A stretch of DNA of 64,000 nucleotides. It comes from Hypomesus transpacificus. Lineage: Eukaryota > Chordata > Actinopteri > Osmeriformes > Osmeridae. This document shows, piece after piece, positions 53,901-64,000 of the stretch. Position 1 is the stretch's first letter; every line of letters begins with the position of its first letter. The position numbers and the translations under genes were made by a program. The DNA is taken from NCBI RefSeq assembly GCF_021917145.1, contig NW_025813768.1, positions 1 to 64,000 of the forward strand, given 5' to 3'. Below the pieces are notes generated by a model, which saw only the letters and a program-made list of their open reading frames with translations, was not told the origin of the DNA and made no database searches.

Positions 53901-55842
53901 TGTAAATACCTGGAAATAAAAGCTGAAACGTTGATCTCTGGTCTCACGTTCATTATTTGATGTCAAGCCCAAATTTTTTCTGTCTACAGCAAAAATAAAG
54001 GAATTCGCCTCACTGTTCCAATACTTTTGGAGGGCACTGTATCTCTCTCTGGCCATCTAATCCAGCTATCCTTGCTCTGCCACATGCCCTTGGTACATTG
54101 TTACTAGATAAACAGTCAGCAGGATCTGTGTCAGCATGGGATCTGACTGCCTCAGTAGGGCTGCGGTGAAGCATGCGCAGAATGGGGTAGGATTCTGCCT
54201 GGTCGGAGGTCTCAAAAACAAAGAGCACTGACTGATCCTCTTTCTGAGGTTTCTCACTCTGGTTTGCATTTGTGACTCATGCACACACATGTTCGTGAAG
54301 CCCAGGACACACACACCCTGTCTGTCTCTCTCTCTCTCTCACACACACACACCCTCTCTCTCACACACACACACAGACACCCGTGGCCTCACCCCTGTCC
54401 TGTTAGGCCCTGTTTGGCACACTTCCCCAGCAGGTAGCAGAAGAAGGGCAGGGAGTGGTAGAGCTCCATCTGCTTGTAGCTGAGAGCCAGGCAGAAGGCC
54501 AGTGCTCCCAACACATCCCAGCCCAGGCCCAGACCCACCACCCCCCACAGGGTCAGCCCCAGGCTCACACCGTTATATCAGACACACCGGTCAAGGGAAA
54601 CAGCCTTCCACAGATTCACGTACCTAAGGAACTCTTTTTGTTCAATGCCTTAGAATTGTATTAAGAGATTTATATGGCGCATAATATCTGAAGGATACTG
54701 GAAGTGTCCGTAGTCGATGAGGATCAGACCAGGATAGAGGAGAAAGCAGAAAGCTGTACATACCTTGAAGAGGAGAACACACACAACGTGATTAGACGCG
54801 CTCTTTTCCCGCTCCCCGCTAGAAGGATTCGAATGGAGGTAGCAACATTACCTTCCTCTTTGGGGCTCCGTCATTTACGTACATACAGTATACGATAACT
54901 GCAGGAATGTATATCAGCAAATCTGCCACTAGGACTGAGATGCAGAAAAGGAGACATGGTTAGTGTTTACGATAGCCACTAAAAAACATATTTCATTGAC
55001 TCTTTTGTAATTTTACTTTACCCATAATACACAGTATTTGGGTTGTTTTTACTGCCATTTAGAAGTCTCACCTGTGGCTCTCATGAACAGTTTATGTGCT
55101 GGGCTTTCATAACCTCTAGATGTGTGCAACGCCACCCACTCGGGGTTGATCAGTTTGGCGCTAAAAGAAAGCAAACACGTGTACAGAATTGGAAACACAA
55201 CATCTGGTTTTGACCACTGGTAACGAGAAGTGGGCATATTTAACTGGCACACTGACTTTAACAATGCATTTACCAACTTACACTTGAGCGCAGAGCAGGC
55301 TGTGGTATGCGGTGAGGGGTGGATAATCTAGACCCCAGTAATTCAAGTCATTGTCTGTGGTGTTGAAGTACCTGCGCAAACAAAGCAAACTCTAGTTTTT
55401 CCTTTTTCCTCCTCTTACTTTTGAGTGTGTGGTGGACGTGCTGAAATCAAGTGGACGTGTCTGTAAATGTACCATTCATGAACAGGGAGATTGTGTGTCA
55501 CTTCTTGCCAGTGTCTCTGAGCCTCATAATCGCCGAACATGGGTGGTTTACCTGCCCCTGTAGAACAGAACAGTAGCAATCTAGCTGTGGTAAAACGATA
55601 GAAAATCTAATCCACCATGTTAGCGTGCAGTTTATACAAACCACCAAACGTCGGAAATTACGGTTTTATTTACAATACGCATAAAACAGCATGTATTGGC
55701 CATTTAAACTAGACCTTGCTAGCTAGTAGATACACCTCTCTAAGTAGTCGTCATGGTTACCTGAATACGAGTTTAATGAAACGCACCACCTCGCTGTAAG
55801 ACTAATCAAAACACAGGCAGATACAAGGCTCCAGCTCTCCAT
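44988..55842 (-). CDS. alg6: ALG6 alpha-1,3-glucosyltransferase, 14 coding exons, 506 aa
   Basis: ER-membrane GT57 enzyme that moves glucose from dolichyl-phosphate-glucose onto Man9GlcNAc2-PP-dolichol, the first glucosylation step of N-glycan precursor assembly. Exons: 55842-55761, 55557-55473, 55371-55282, 55160-55072, 54934-54852, 54763-54699, 54578-54393, 52089-51954, 49533-49448, 48274-48190, 48110-48040, 47101-47033, 46363-46168 and 45185-44988. Total 1521 nt, 506 aa plus TAA (human 507). Visible family motifs are the luminal acidic GDYEAQRHW with Asp37, [14 protein letters not shown] from 67, [18 protein letters not shown] and [14 protein letters not shown]. The remainder is hydrophobic multi-pass sequence. 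The start is in a strong context (GCCATGG). Intron 6 looks U12-type with non-canonical ends, and intron 7 holds a Tc1-like transposon in antisense orientation. No break is seen in the coding sequence. Confidence 0.97.
45542..45613. repeat. poly-G then C-rich homopolymer tracts, alg6 intron 13
   Basis: A G run of about 18 and nearby C runs near 45600-45616. Likely hard to sequence and possibly mis-sized in the assembly. Confidence 0.85.
45985..46165. repeat. CTTCCTGCCCC-rich minisatellite beside the alg6 exon 13 donor
   Basis: Imperfect units of CCCCTACTTCCTG and variants fill the intron right up to the exon 13 donor. On the transcript strand they read GGAAGTAGGGG. Confidence 0.88.
47441..47574. 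repeat. two CA microsatellites flanking unique sequence, alg6 intron 11
   Basis: CA runs at about 47441-47468 and 47551-47574. A further CA run is at about 47812-47829. Confidence 0.9.
48786..49035. repeat. minisatellite GAGGAGGCCTACATTCAGCC, alg6 intron 9
   Basis: Eight imperfect units of about 27-34 bp share GGCCTACATTCAGCCT followed by RTCAGGAGAG, with length variation from extra GAGAG blocks. Confidence 0.92.
50057..50158. repeat. 17-bp minisatellite CGTCTGTGATCGCACGG, 6 copies, alg6 intron 8
   Basis: Six identical 17-bp units occupy exactly 102 bp. The unit is CpG-rich and unlike the surroundings. Confidence 0.95.
50263..50345. mobile_element. fragment of a teleost hAT-like repeat, alg6 intron 8
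   Basis: The stretch AGATGGGAAGTAACAGAGTA, CAAATACTTTGTTACTGTAC, followed by CAGTATCAGTACTTTATTTC, matches my memory of a very common fish non-autonomous DNA-transposon end. Only a fragment is present; related text may continue to about 50600. Confidence 0.5.
51221..51345. repeat. G-rich tract with GCGAGTGGGATGG units, alg6 intron 8
   Basis: Long G runs (up to about 25) are separated by GCGAGTGGGAT and GCGCAT. Strong G-quadruplex potential on the plus strand; run lengths are doubtful. Confidence 0.88.
52379..52600. repeat. left terminal inverted repeat of the Tc1-like element
   Basis: Begins CAGTGCCCTCCAAAAGTATT directly after the target TA and ends with a second copy of AAAAGTATTGGAACA at about 52586-52600. 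It pairs with 53819-54039. Confidence 0.93.
52748..53785 (+). CDS. Tc1-like DD34E transposase, 345 aa
   Basis: Cut-and-paste transposase of the element at 52379-54039. The N-terminal 1-120 region contains two helix-turn-helix-like segments (for example [20 protein letters not shown]) separated by an AT-hook-like [10 protein letters not shown] at 55-64. The catalytic domain shows Asp152 ([10 protein letters not shown]), the glycine-rich [11 protein letters not shown] at 186-196, Asp249 (QQDNDPKHT) and Glu284 (DLNPIEH), with exactly 34 residues between the second Asp and the Glu. No stop or frameshift is present and the length is normal for Tc1 (about 340 aa). I chose the ATG at 52748 because the family usually starts just before a motif like MKTGALS; an in-frame ATG at 52718 would add ten residues. 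The protein looks intact and could be active. Confidence 0.95.
   Translation: MKTGALSLGEKQAIVSLREDGKSIRAIAETLAIASTTIWNVLKKKKTTGVLSNRRRTGRPRKTSAVDDRNIVRAVKKDPKTTVSEISNNLQMAGVKVSLSTVRRRLHEQKYKGYTRRCKPLISKKNRKARLEFAKKYRDEPQKFWDKVLWTDETKINFYQSDGKAKVWRKKGTAHDPKHTSSSVKHGGGNVMAWACMASSRTGSLIFIEDVTHDGSSKMNSEVYRNILSANLRKDATKLIGRAFIMQQDNDPKHTAKTTKEFIRGKKWKVLDWPSQSPDLNPIEHAFYLLKRRLKGGTPQNKQQLKEAAVKAWESIKKEECKSLVTSMGHRLAAVIESKGFATKY
53819..54039. repeat. right terminal inverted repeat of the Tc1-like element
   Basis: Reverse complement of the left repeat with only scattered differences. It starts TGTTCCAATACTTTTGCTCA and ends AATACTTTTGGAGGGCACTG just before the TA duplicate. Confidence 0.93.
54579..54698 (-). 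other. alg6: alg6 intron 6, probable minor (U12-type) intron, 120 bp
   Basis: The donor after CACTTCCA is a perfect U12 consensus, GTATCCTT. A branch-site-like TCCCTTGAC has its presumed branch A at 54591, 12 nt from the 3' end, and there is no polypyrimidine tract. The only reading-frame-compatible 3' end is ...GTCTG|ATATAAC, so the intron ends in TG rather than AG or AC. An in-frame TGA immediately upstream rules out a longer exon 7. Confidence 0.7.
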
Positions 55843-56511
55843 GGCAACATAAAAGATTGAGTATTTTGTTCGCTATCTAAATGCAAAACTCTCAGAAAGT
55901 CTTCCTTTGACTGACTGTTTATATTTCCTCATACGTAAGCGGAAATGGATTCGTAGTACAGTGTCATTGGACGCTGGCTGATGACGTCTTGGAAACTGTC
56001 CGGAGGAGTTGATTCTGAAGATACACCCATCAGATGATTGTCTGTAAGGACATCGGCAATTTGTCCAAACCCCGTTTTTTTTCCCCAACAACGGTTGTGC
56101 AACATTTACAAGGGATTATGTTCGATATGTCATGGGTTGAAGTGGTCTGTTATTCGTTCATTCATAAATGTCTCAGTGCGGGGAACATTTTAACTGTAAA
56201 TAGCCTCATTAAATAATGACAATGCACATGATTATTAGTTAATTCAGTCAGACTAAGTTTTTTAGCTTACAGAGTCTATAGATACCCTTATCCAAAAGAG
56301 TAAATACAAATAAAGCTTTTCTATGACTGAATAGCATAAACATAGGCTTTTAGAATTAAATAAAAATGAAAAAATAGTAGCAGCTGTTCGATACAGTCCT
56401 GGATATTAGAGCCCACCCGCAAACGTTCAGTTTATGGGCTGTTGGCTCCTGATGTGTGGAAGAATAACTGAAGTGGTCTTATTGTGTAAGCAAATAATGT
56501 TACCCCTCCCC

Positions 56512-56542
<31 letters not shown>

Positions 56543-59500
56543 GCAGGTCACATGGACACTGGGCGATTCTGTCCAGGAGTCATACCCAGGGGAGGTCCTT
56601 TCTGACCTTTAAGTCAGTTGACATCCACTGTTACCAAAGGGTCTTTAGAAGCAAGAGAAAATACATTCTTTGTGATTCTCACATCATTCGTTAATAAATA
56701 ATACTAACCTTGGACAACCGTTGATTTGCAACGACAGTTTCCTGACAATAAGAGGCCTATATGACTCATTGTTGCCCATTAGTTATTAATGCATGGCATG
56801 CCAGCTTTACTTTGTCATTTATTGCTTCATCTTTGTACCTTTTAATATTCAGTAACTGCTATATCTACATTTACTGTCTATGATCCGCGCCCGGAGACAG
56901 CATGGCCTGGGCTGGAAGATCGCCCATGAAGAATTAGAGCTTGTGCCCTGTTTTCCAATGTCATGCACTCATCTAATTTATTACCCCCATCATGACATCC
57001 AGAATGTTCCCGATATTAAGACACTGTGTGGGCCAACAATATGAAGGGATGAATGCTCACCTCTGGCTTATGAAGGAGCCATATGCGTTCATATCCCTGG
57101 TGAGAAGTTCGTTCATGCTCTAGTAGGCTAACACAGACACTTATTGTTACTACAGCTGGCCATGATATAAATGACGATAATCAATATTTCAATCGTATAT
57201 AAGTAACCTTCCATAAAATAAATCCTAGTTCTCAAATAAATAGTTAAAATAACTTAGATCTAATTAAAATCAACAACTCACAAATGAAAAGCAGTTTTTC
57301 ACATTATCAATCTTTTTTTTTTTTTTGCATCGCTCTGAGTTTTGATTAGTCCTAGATTTTAGTAGATCATGGAATCATGGAATTAGGACTCTAAACCCTA
57401 ACCCTCTTGAGGTGTGGTCCTCCTCGAGGTGGTCCGGGCTTCGTTGTCGTTGCTGGACGGGGTTATGGGAACCGCTCACTCTCACTGTGCACACAGCCGC
57501 ACACCTGACGAGGAAGCAGGTGCAGTTACAAAGGTCAAAGTCGAGTATGCGTGTGAACTTCTCGCGATATGCAGCGCCCAACAACTTTCATTCACTCGAA
57601 TTTTCGTCCGTCTGATCCACAAATTAATTCTAGAAAGAGAGATGTGTTCACTCAATTACCATGTAATAAGTTTACATTGAAGGATTATAAGGTAACTTGG
57701 TAATTATTTATTTGAATTATTTTGCAGACATTCCTAAAAGCATAAAAATATAGGCCTTTGGCGTTTATTCACATAGGTCTAGTAGCCTACTGAATAGTAC
57801 ACTCCAACAATTTCTAGTTTTTTAAGAAAAATGTATAGTCTCATTTATGCTAAAAATTGGAAGTAATTTTGGTCTGAATGGTAGCCCTATTATCTACAAT
57901 AGCCTCAATCAGTCAAGACAGAGAATGCAACATAAACGTGCCTAACTCTGCGATAAGATGCCTATTGCCAGCGAAGGTTACGGGTTGACGTCAGGTTGGA
58001 CTATAGAAAGCGGAATCTATTATAACCTTGCACTTGTTAAAGAGTCAAGTCTTTCCTACCAGCTGGTCTTAAAATAGCCCCACCATCAAAACCCGTTGAA
58101 TCGAAACAATTTTGCAGTGTCTTTACCTTCAGACAAAAAGACACCTTACAGATAAGTACATTATACAGTTGAGTGTATTATTCCGGTGCCGACAAACAGT
58201 CTTGTGTTGCTTCCTATGTGGACGTCTATCCTTATGTTTCTTCGCGTTTAATTACATCTCTGCCTGTGTCAATAAACGCCACCTAGTGGTGTTTATGAGT
58301 TAAGGTCTCTGCAATCAATGTCTCGGAGTGTTTGTATCAGAATACCATTCAGGTTTGGAAACGTACCAAAACGAGAAAAGGAAGGCATTCATGACATGGA
58401 AGACCATATTTTCACAATTTTTTGTTTTGTCTGAGAATGTGTTTCATAATGTTTTGGCCTACGTAATAATAGTAGTTGGGTGTTTTGTTTTGTTTGAAAA
58501 TAATTGCCATGGATTTAGCTTCTTAAAAAAAATATATAGGGCCTATTCCAAGACATGAAATAGTTTAGAAAATTAGAAATTAGATGAAAAAAATATATAT
58601 ATTCAGATGTATTTAAATCTAAATATATTTAGTGAAAAAGACAAAACACAAAACAAGATTAGCCTAATAAGCATAATATAACAAGGCCTAGTAAGAAAGG
58701 TAATAAAACCAACTAAATGTGATAATGTTATTAGTAGGCTATTTAGCCTACTATTTAGATACATAGTTCACAGCAAGACTCATTGGAAACACGGCTAAAC
58801 CTGGTTGAGGTGCCTGCATCTGCTTGTCACTGACCCGACAAACTATAATATCAAAAGGCATAAAATATTGCACAGTTGCGGATGGACTCGTGGAATGGGC
58901 CCCCGTTATCCGGTCACCGAGAAGCGTTGGATCAGCAGCTTTTTCTGTCTTGAAAGTGAATTTAAGAAGACAGCCATTTCTCTTTTCCCATGGGTATCAG
59001 TTAAATATAGCCCTAACCCCTGCGCGCCTGCACACCACTCGCCATTTGCTGTTTGTGTAAAACTGATTAGCCAGACACAACTGTGAGACGAAGTGTTACT
59101 TTTATAGTAGCAACTGTAACATGCATATCGCCTGTTTCTCTTGTAACACGATATAGCAAGCTGGTATCTCGCCATTAACATTACATAAGAAGCCTCGGCC
59201 TTTCATCACCTTTCATGTTTACAAATATCTGTACATTTAATTGCTTTAAATATAATATAAATATTTTAAAAATCTATACAACATATGTATTAACATTTGT
59301 GATAGAAGCTGCTTGGTTTGTATCCCAAAAATAATTTTAGGAGAAATTGTTTTGTTTCAAGTATTTCAAGGGTGGTTTTGAAATGGCTTACAATTCGTTA
59401 AATCATTCCATAAAGAAAATACAGTAATATATTTTCACGATTTAAAATATTCAATAACCATTTTAACACCAAGGATGGTTTGTTATTAAATAGCATTATA

Positions 59501-59827
59501 TAATAAACCAAGTCTTTTTTGTATCTATAGGCAATTGTTTTGCTAAAATTCAAAAGAAGTAAAACCTGTTACGATTTATTTTGCTGGTGACAATTCTAAA
59601 GCACATTTTATATATGTTTGAGAACCTTTTTCCAGGACACAGACCTAATTGCCAATTACCAAAGGCAATAAACATGCCATTACACTTGCATTATTATCAC
59701 TTATGGGACTAGATTGTTCAATTATATTTTAAGGGTTTGAAACCTTGCTTGTTCTTGTGTTTTCTAAATTCTGAATTAACGAATCAGTTAAATGAAATGT
59801 TAAGAGGATTTATGTTTCTGTCTTAGA
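55843..59827. other. alg6-foxd3 intergenic DNA, no gene seen
   Basis: Holds the alg6 promoter side (just above 55842), a CA run at about 56516-56541 and a T run at about 57308-57325. It is AT-rich and otherwise unique. No exon series or RNA gene is recognised. Enhancers of foxd3 could lie here but cannot be seen directly. Confidence 0.45.
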
Positions 59828-59833
59828 TTTATT
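59828..59833 (-). other. candidate poly(A) signal of foxd3
   Basis: Minus-strand AATAAA about 410 nt after the foxd3 stop, in AT-rich sequence. Low certainty because several similar AT-rich hexamers lie nearby. Confidence 0.3.
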
Positions 59834-60243
59834 TACAAATGAATCCAGTTTACAACACAATAGATCTACATAGAATACATATTTGAATTTATAAACAGAC
59901 TTTTTGTTCAGAGCATGTTGTAGGAAAGAATATCCGCGTTGATTACAAACCATTAACAGTGAGCTTCCAGTTACAATAAAGAAAATGTAAAATAATACCA
60001 CAGCTCGTCTATCTATAACTGTCGTTCAGTTCAAACAAGAAAATTAAACAAATCAAATTCAAACAAGTATAATATTTTCTTTTTACAAATATGTACAAAT
60101 ATTACCTGTACAGAAAGCTTTCCATTTAGTTTCTCTCATTTAGAGTCTATACATGGCTACAGATTGGCGGACAATCTCCAGTGCTGCCTATAATTCTGTA
60201 CAGTGTTCCCCCCAAAGCTATAGAAAAATAAGAGTTTTTACTT

Positions 60244-61353
60244 TTACTGAGAAGGCCATTTGGAGACTGCTGAAGTTACTGTGGGTAAAAACTGTCCAGA
60301 TAGGATATTAGAGGGAACGCTCAGAATTGGCGCAATAGCAGCTGATGTCCGGGTAAGGGACAGGGACTGCGCGCTCAACAAGGCGGACTGAACGGTCACC
60401 GGAGGCCGCAGAAAAGTCTGGGCGCTGGACGAAGTGCTCGAGACCCCGATGATATTCTCTATACTAAAAGAGGGTCTACTTGAGGGTTCGGATTTGATCA
60501 TCGACGCAGTGCTCAGGCTGTTGAGCTGAAGCTGCAGGCTGGGGCTGAGTTGTGAGTTGAAAGCTTTTCTGTTGAGCTCTGCGGAGGGTAACAGAGGAAC
60601 TGTCGGGGGCAGCATGGGACCCACCGGGGGCATGTAAGGATACTGCAAAGCCGCTGGGTGTGTATAGGCAGGATGAATTCCATAGTGACGTCCGTAAGGA
60701 TTCCCAATGCTATATGCCCCGAAACTTTGCATCATGAGAGCTGTCTGCTCGCGTAGAATGTCTGGTTGGTGCCTCTTGAAGCGTTTCCTCCGCCGGAGAA
60801 AGCTACCGTTGTCAAACATATCTTCCGACTGGGGATCCAGTGTCCAGTAGTTGCCTTTGCCAGGGTTGCCCGGCTCCCGGGGGATTTTGACGAAACAGTC
60901 GTTCAGCGAAAGGTTGTGGCGGATGGAGTTTTGCCAGGCTGGAAACTTCTCCCGGTAGTATGGGAAGCGGTTGCTGATGAACTCGCAGATCCCGCTAAGA
61001 GTGAGTTTCTTCTGCGGGCTCTGGAGAATGGCCATGGTGATGAGCGCGATGTATGAGTACGGCGGCTTTACCAGGCTGTTCTTTGGCTTGCTCTGCGTGG
61101 CACCCGACGCGCTCTCCTGTCCGTCCGCTTTGGTTTCTCCCTCCCCGGTGCTCTCACAGGGGCTCCCCGACCCCTCCTTCACTTCGATCTCTTCCACCTC
61201 CTCCGGGCGGTCTTGCATACCTTGGCTTTCGCAGTCGCTGTCCCTCTCCATACTCTCATCGCCCTCACCGACCACGTCGATATCCACATCCTCGGTTGTG
61301 AGCACCGTCTGACCGGACATGTCGTTGGAACTGTTGCCTCCAGACAGGGTCAT
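60244..61353 (-). CDS. foxd3: forkhead transcription factor FoxD3, single exon, 369 aa
   Basis: Nuclear winged-helix transcription factor needed for neural-crest specification and pluripotency maintenance (family knowledge). It is intronless, as is usual for FOXD3. After an acidic N-terminus ([12 protein letters not shown] near 23-34) comes the forkhead domain at about 95-189: [17 protein letters not shown], the recognition-helix region [17 protein letters not shown], then GNYWTLDP and [10 protein letters not shown]. The C-terminal half is rich in Pro and Ser and carries an engrailed-homology-1 Groucho-binding motif, FSIENIIG, at about 296-303. The MTLSGGN start at 61353 is the ATG; the codon before it is GTG, so the frame opens at this ATG. 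The [12 protein letters not shown] stretch and the conserved synteny favour foxd3 over other FoxD paralogues. Confidence 0.97.
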   Translation of the reverse strand: MTLSGGNSSNDMSGQTVLTTEDVDIDVVGEGDESMERDSDCESQGMQDRPEEVEEIEVKEGSGSPCESTGEGETKADGQESASGATQSKPKNSLVKPPYSYIALITMAILQSPQKKLTLSGICEFISNRFPYYREKFPAWQNSIRHNLSLNDCFVKIPREPGNPGKGNYWTLDPQSEDMFDNGSFLRRRKRFKRHQPDILREQTALMMQSFGAYSIGNPYGRHYGIHPAYTHPAALQYPYMPPVGPMLPPTVPLLPSAELNRKAFNSQLSPSLQLQLNSLSTASMIKSEPSSRPSFSIENIIGVSSTSSSAQTFLRPPVTVQSALLSAQSLSLTRTSAAIAPILSVPSNILSGQFLPTVTSAVSKWPSQ

Positions 61354-64000
61354 CACAGCTTACTTTACCGAGGAACAACTGGGATGTAGGTGAGTGCGCG
61401 CACGGCCCGTCGCCGTCAGATCAGATGTCACCAAATCTAAATGCAGGGCAGAGTCGCCTGCCAGGGAAACTTAAACTTCAGAAAATATTTCTCCAGTCGC
61501 GTCTTTCGGATTTCGGTTGATGTGCTTCACGCCTGGTGTCCTTCAGTCGGTATCTCCTATAGCAACGGCAAAAAAGTGATTTTTGAGTGCGAAGTCAATA
61601 TGACACATGCTTTTAAAGCCGGCTTTAAGGACTGTCTGATAGATTACTTTTCTGTTTAAGATATACTATCAGTAGCGCCACGTGACGGCGTGACGTCAGA
61701 CGTCCCCCTGTTAAACCATGCAAACTGAAGTTGGTTCATGGATTTGTCAACAAAGGAGGGACAACAGGAACACTGCTTCCCACTCTCTGGCTGTGTCCGT
61801 CCGTCATAGACCATTTAACGGTAGCAGAGGGGGGGGGGGGGGGGGGGGGGGGGTAAGTTGCCCTAGATGATTGAAAGATGTGATGCGCATTAACTCGGCT
61901 GCGCTAAAACCAAATCTTAACTTTACTTAAACAAATTGTTTTGAGGGCTTCTGGGTGAAAACGTCGACAGCTAAGTTAATTGAATCTATTTTAGTTATTT
62001 TGTGCTCGTCTGTTGCATGGAATTGAATAATAATTTAATTTATTTTACGTGTGGTTCCATTTAGGCCTAATATGGGCTAAATACTAAATGTTTCTGTGCA
62101 TGGGAAATTCGTTTCACTTTTTGAATCTCTAAAATCGTGGATTTGAAATGCGAAAAAAGGCAATATACAATCGACTAATTCCGTGGATTTGACAACGGTG
62201 GGAAGGGTATTGAGAAATAACAATGGAAAGTATCAATAAAGAATTCTTAACTGTTTTTGCTGAGGTGTTAACTACCTAATCATTGCATGCGTTAACATAT
62301 GAAATAGTAGGAAATGAAAGACCAAGCGAATGCAAAGGAGCCATTCGGAAGCCTTCGGAAGCCTGCCGGCGAAGCGCATGGGGTTCTCAAGAAGGGATCT
62401 AGGACAAATTCAGAACTTGAAACGCTTCGTGCGATGTGTGAGAAAACGTTGCCAGAGCTATATCATTGTAGATGGAGAGATGAAAATAACCTTTGCCATG
62501 CTTTCCTTTAAGAAAATCGGGGTCTAAAATTCGTTCTTAAATGTTCCAGCCTAAATAACGAAATTACAAAACATGATGCTTTTTGTAAGTCACACTGAAG
62601 CATCGAAGCCTAATTGCCAGGCCTCTAAATGTCACAAGCAATGACGTCCCATTGATTTTATCGGGCACTCCTCTAAAGTCGTAATGAAAATATCTTTAAT
62701 TGACAACAGAATCAATTATTCCTACCACTCCTATTTTAGAACCAACAAAAATGTGTAAATAACTTTACAATGGGTACGGAGTAGCAGTTAAGCATGACAG
62801 GGTCTATTTCACTCAGTTCAAAGCGGCTCTTTAGAGCGCATTGTAAAGGAAAACGGCTACCTCTGCAGATTGGCGTTACACTGTTAGGATTCCGCTTGCA
62901 CCACAAAGCTCTCATTGAACACATTACATGCAACGCGTTGATGCTGCCCTAAAATACATTTATATTTAATTGATGACACATTGGCCTACCAAACAATTAT
63001 AGGCTACCATAGATTATTATACCAGATTATTATAAAATATTAGCCAATTGGCTAATAATGGCCTATTTAAGTAGTCTACTAGCCTTTTTATTTTTAGTTG
63101 TGTACATAGTATTATCTGTCACCTATGATATTAAATAATGACTAAACATAATGTACAATGCATGCTTTTGGAAATCTTTTACCCATAATTAGGCTATAAC
63201 TTCATAAAATGATAAAAGCTATTTTTTCAATTATAGGCTCAAAGTGCAAACAAGAAAAATCCTACAGTTTACAGTATCACAGAACGAATACAATTTTTTT
63301 TTATTATATCTGAGCTTCAGATTCTGTCCCAAAAATACTTTATTATTTGACGTTGACGTTGGCACATTATGTCCGAATATAATCGAGGTTCCTTGTGAAC
63401 TCCATGTTATATCCTTTGGCATATGGACTCTCTCCCAGAACCTTTGACACAGTGTTCTCTTTGCTGGATAAAAGTTGGATTAATTAATGATATCGTTAAT
63501 AATGGTGTGTCATGGTGAAAATGGTGACAAGGTCCTCCGATTAGACATGCATTGTACTAATCTTTAGCTCAGGCAAGCACCCGGTGACCTGTAAGATCCG
63601 CAGTCTATCAATACCGGCTACTTAGCAGATGAAATCAGAGACAGATCTTTTTGTTTTTCTCGTTTTTCCCCCCTTTTAGAGTGAATTTTTACATAGTGCT
63701 TATGTATTGACACAGTTATTTAGCATGACGTATAGGCTGTAATTATACATTAGATAATCTATTATCTGAACACGAACAGTAGCTGCTGACAGATCGGTGT
63801 AAAAGTCTCCTTCCTCTTTAAATGCGAGCCGCCGTGTTGTGAAAGACAGCGTAACTGATATTACACCGAGAGGGGATCAAACCTGTCCTTCCTGTGATCT
63901 TTTGAAGCCTCATAAATCCGGTTTTATACCTTCGCAGTTTGTTAATGAAATGTACATTTAAGCACACATGCACGGCTTAGCTCGACAAAACCTTTTAGAA
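61354..64000. promoter_or_regulatory. foxd3 upstream region (promoter side), no gene seen
   Basis: Non-coding, largely unique and AT-rich, apart from a poly-G run at about 61829-61853. Visible sites upstream of the start include a TTTAAA box near 61614, a palindromic E-box CACGTG at 61679-61684 and a full palindromic CRE TGACGTCA at 61691-61698. No long open frame or RNA gene is recognised. Regulatory function is inferred from position beside a developmental gene. Confidence 0.4.
61829..61853. repeat. poly-G run upstream of foxd3
   Basis: About 24 consecutive G residues, about 480 bp upstream of the foxd3 start codon. Confidence 0.9.

Larger units (their letters stand above)
52379..54039 (+). 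mobile_element. Tc1/mariner transposon, complete, 1661 bp, in alg6 intron 7
   Basis: Complete Tc1-like element flanked by the TA target duplication at 52377-52378 and 54040-54041. The terminal inverted repeats span about 52379-52600 and 53819-54039 (about 220 bp) and are mostly identical. The inner end of each repeats the terminal motif AAAAGTATTGGAACA, the IR/DR arrangement of two transposase-binding sites per end. The element lies antisense to alg6, and removing it would leave an intron of about 640 bp. One uninterrupted transposase frame lies inside. Confidence 0.96.

Noticed and set aside
61354..61356. An extra N-terminal residue on FoxD3, starting at 61356
   Set aside because: The codon there is GTG. 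The first ATG, in the expected MTLSGG context, is at 61353.

Overview
The window is vertebrate nuclear DNA, almost certainly from a ray-finned fish. It holds five protein-coding genes with GT-AG introns. Their order and orientation (pgm1 -, efcab7 -, itgb3bp +, alg6 -, foxd3 -) match, as I recall it, the human 1p31 block FOXD3-ALG6-ITGB3BP-EFCAB7-PGM1 read in reverse. The compact introns, the intact Tc1-like transposon and the very dense CA/GA microsatellites and minisatellites point to a teleost. I cannot name the species from sequence alone.

Layout. About 1-21.9 kb: no gene that I can support. This part is dominated by tandem arrays: (GA)n tracts, a 37-bp array of about 46 copies at 1864-3590, a 16-bp array with another repeat inside it at 16982-17578, and a 48-bp array of 48 nearly identical units at 19093-21402. 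About 12.7-17 kb is more unique and AT-rich. About 21.9-27.3 kb: pgm1, 11 coding exons, 561 aa. About 29.3-37.4 kb: efcab7, 13 coding exons, 631 aa. About 38.0-43.2 kb: itgb3bp (CENP-R), 9 coding exons, 158 aa, head-to-head with efcab7 and tail-to-tail with alg6. About 45.0-55.8 kb: alg6, 14 coding exons, 506 aa, with a complete Tc1/mariner element in intron 7. At 60.2-61.35 kb: the single-exon foxd3, 369 aa. About 61.4-64 kb: non-coding DNA upstream of foxd3.

I joined exons by hand using splice-site dinucleotides, reading phase and similarity to the human proteins as I remember them. All phases close exactly, and total lengths agree with the human proteins to within two residues for pgm1, efcab7 and alg6. 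UTRs and promoters are much less certain than coding exons.

The genes do not form one pathway. Pgm1 interconverts glucose-1-phosphate and glucose-6-phosphate and so supplies sugar nucleotides. Alg6 adds the first glucose to the lipid-linked oligosaccharide for N-glycosylation. Both matter to glycosylation, but their closeness is inherited synteny rather than an operon. Efcab7 is a ciliary Hedgehog-pathway factor, itgb3bp a kinetochore protein, and foxd3 a neural-crest and stem-cell transcription factor. I found no new multi-gene system. The more interesting signals are structural: a probable minor-spliceosome intron with GT-TG ends in alg6, nine tandem copies of a 5' splice site in efcab7, a duplicated intron block flanking a small itgb3bp exon, and the large homogeneous 48-bp array.
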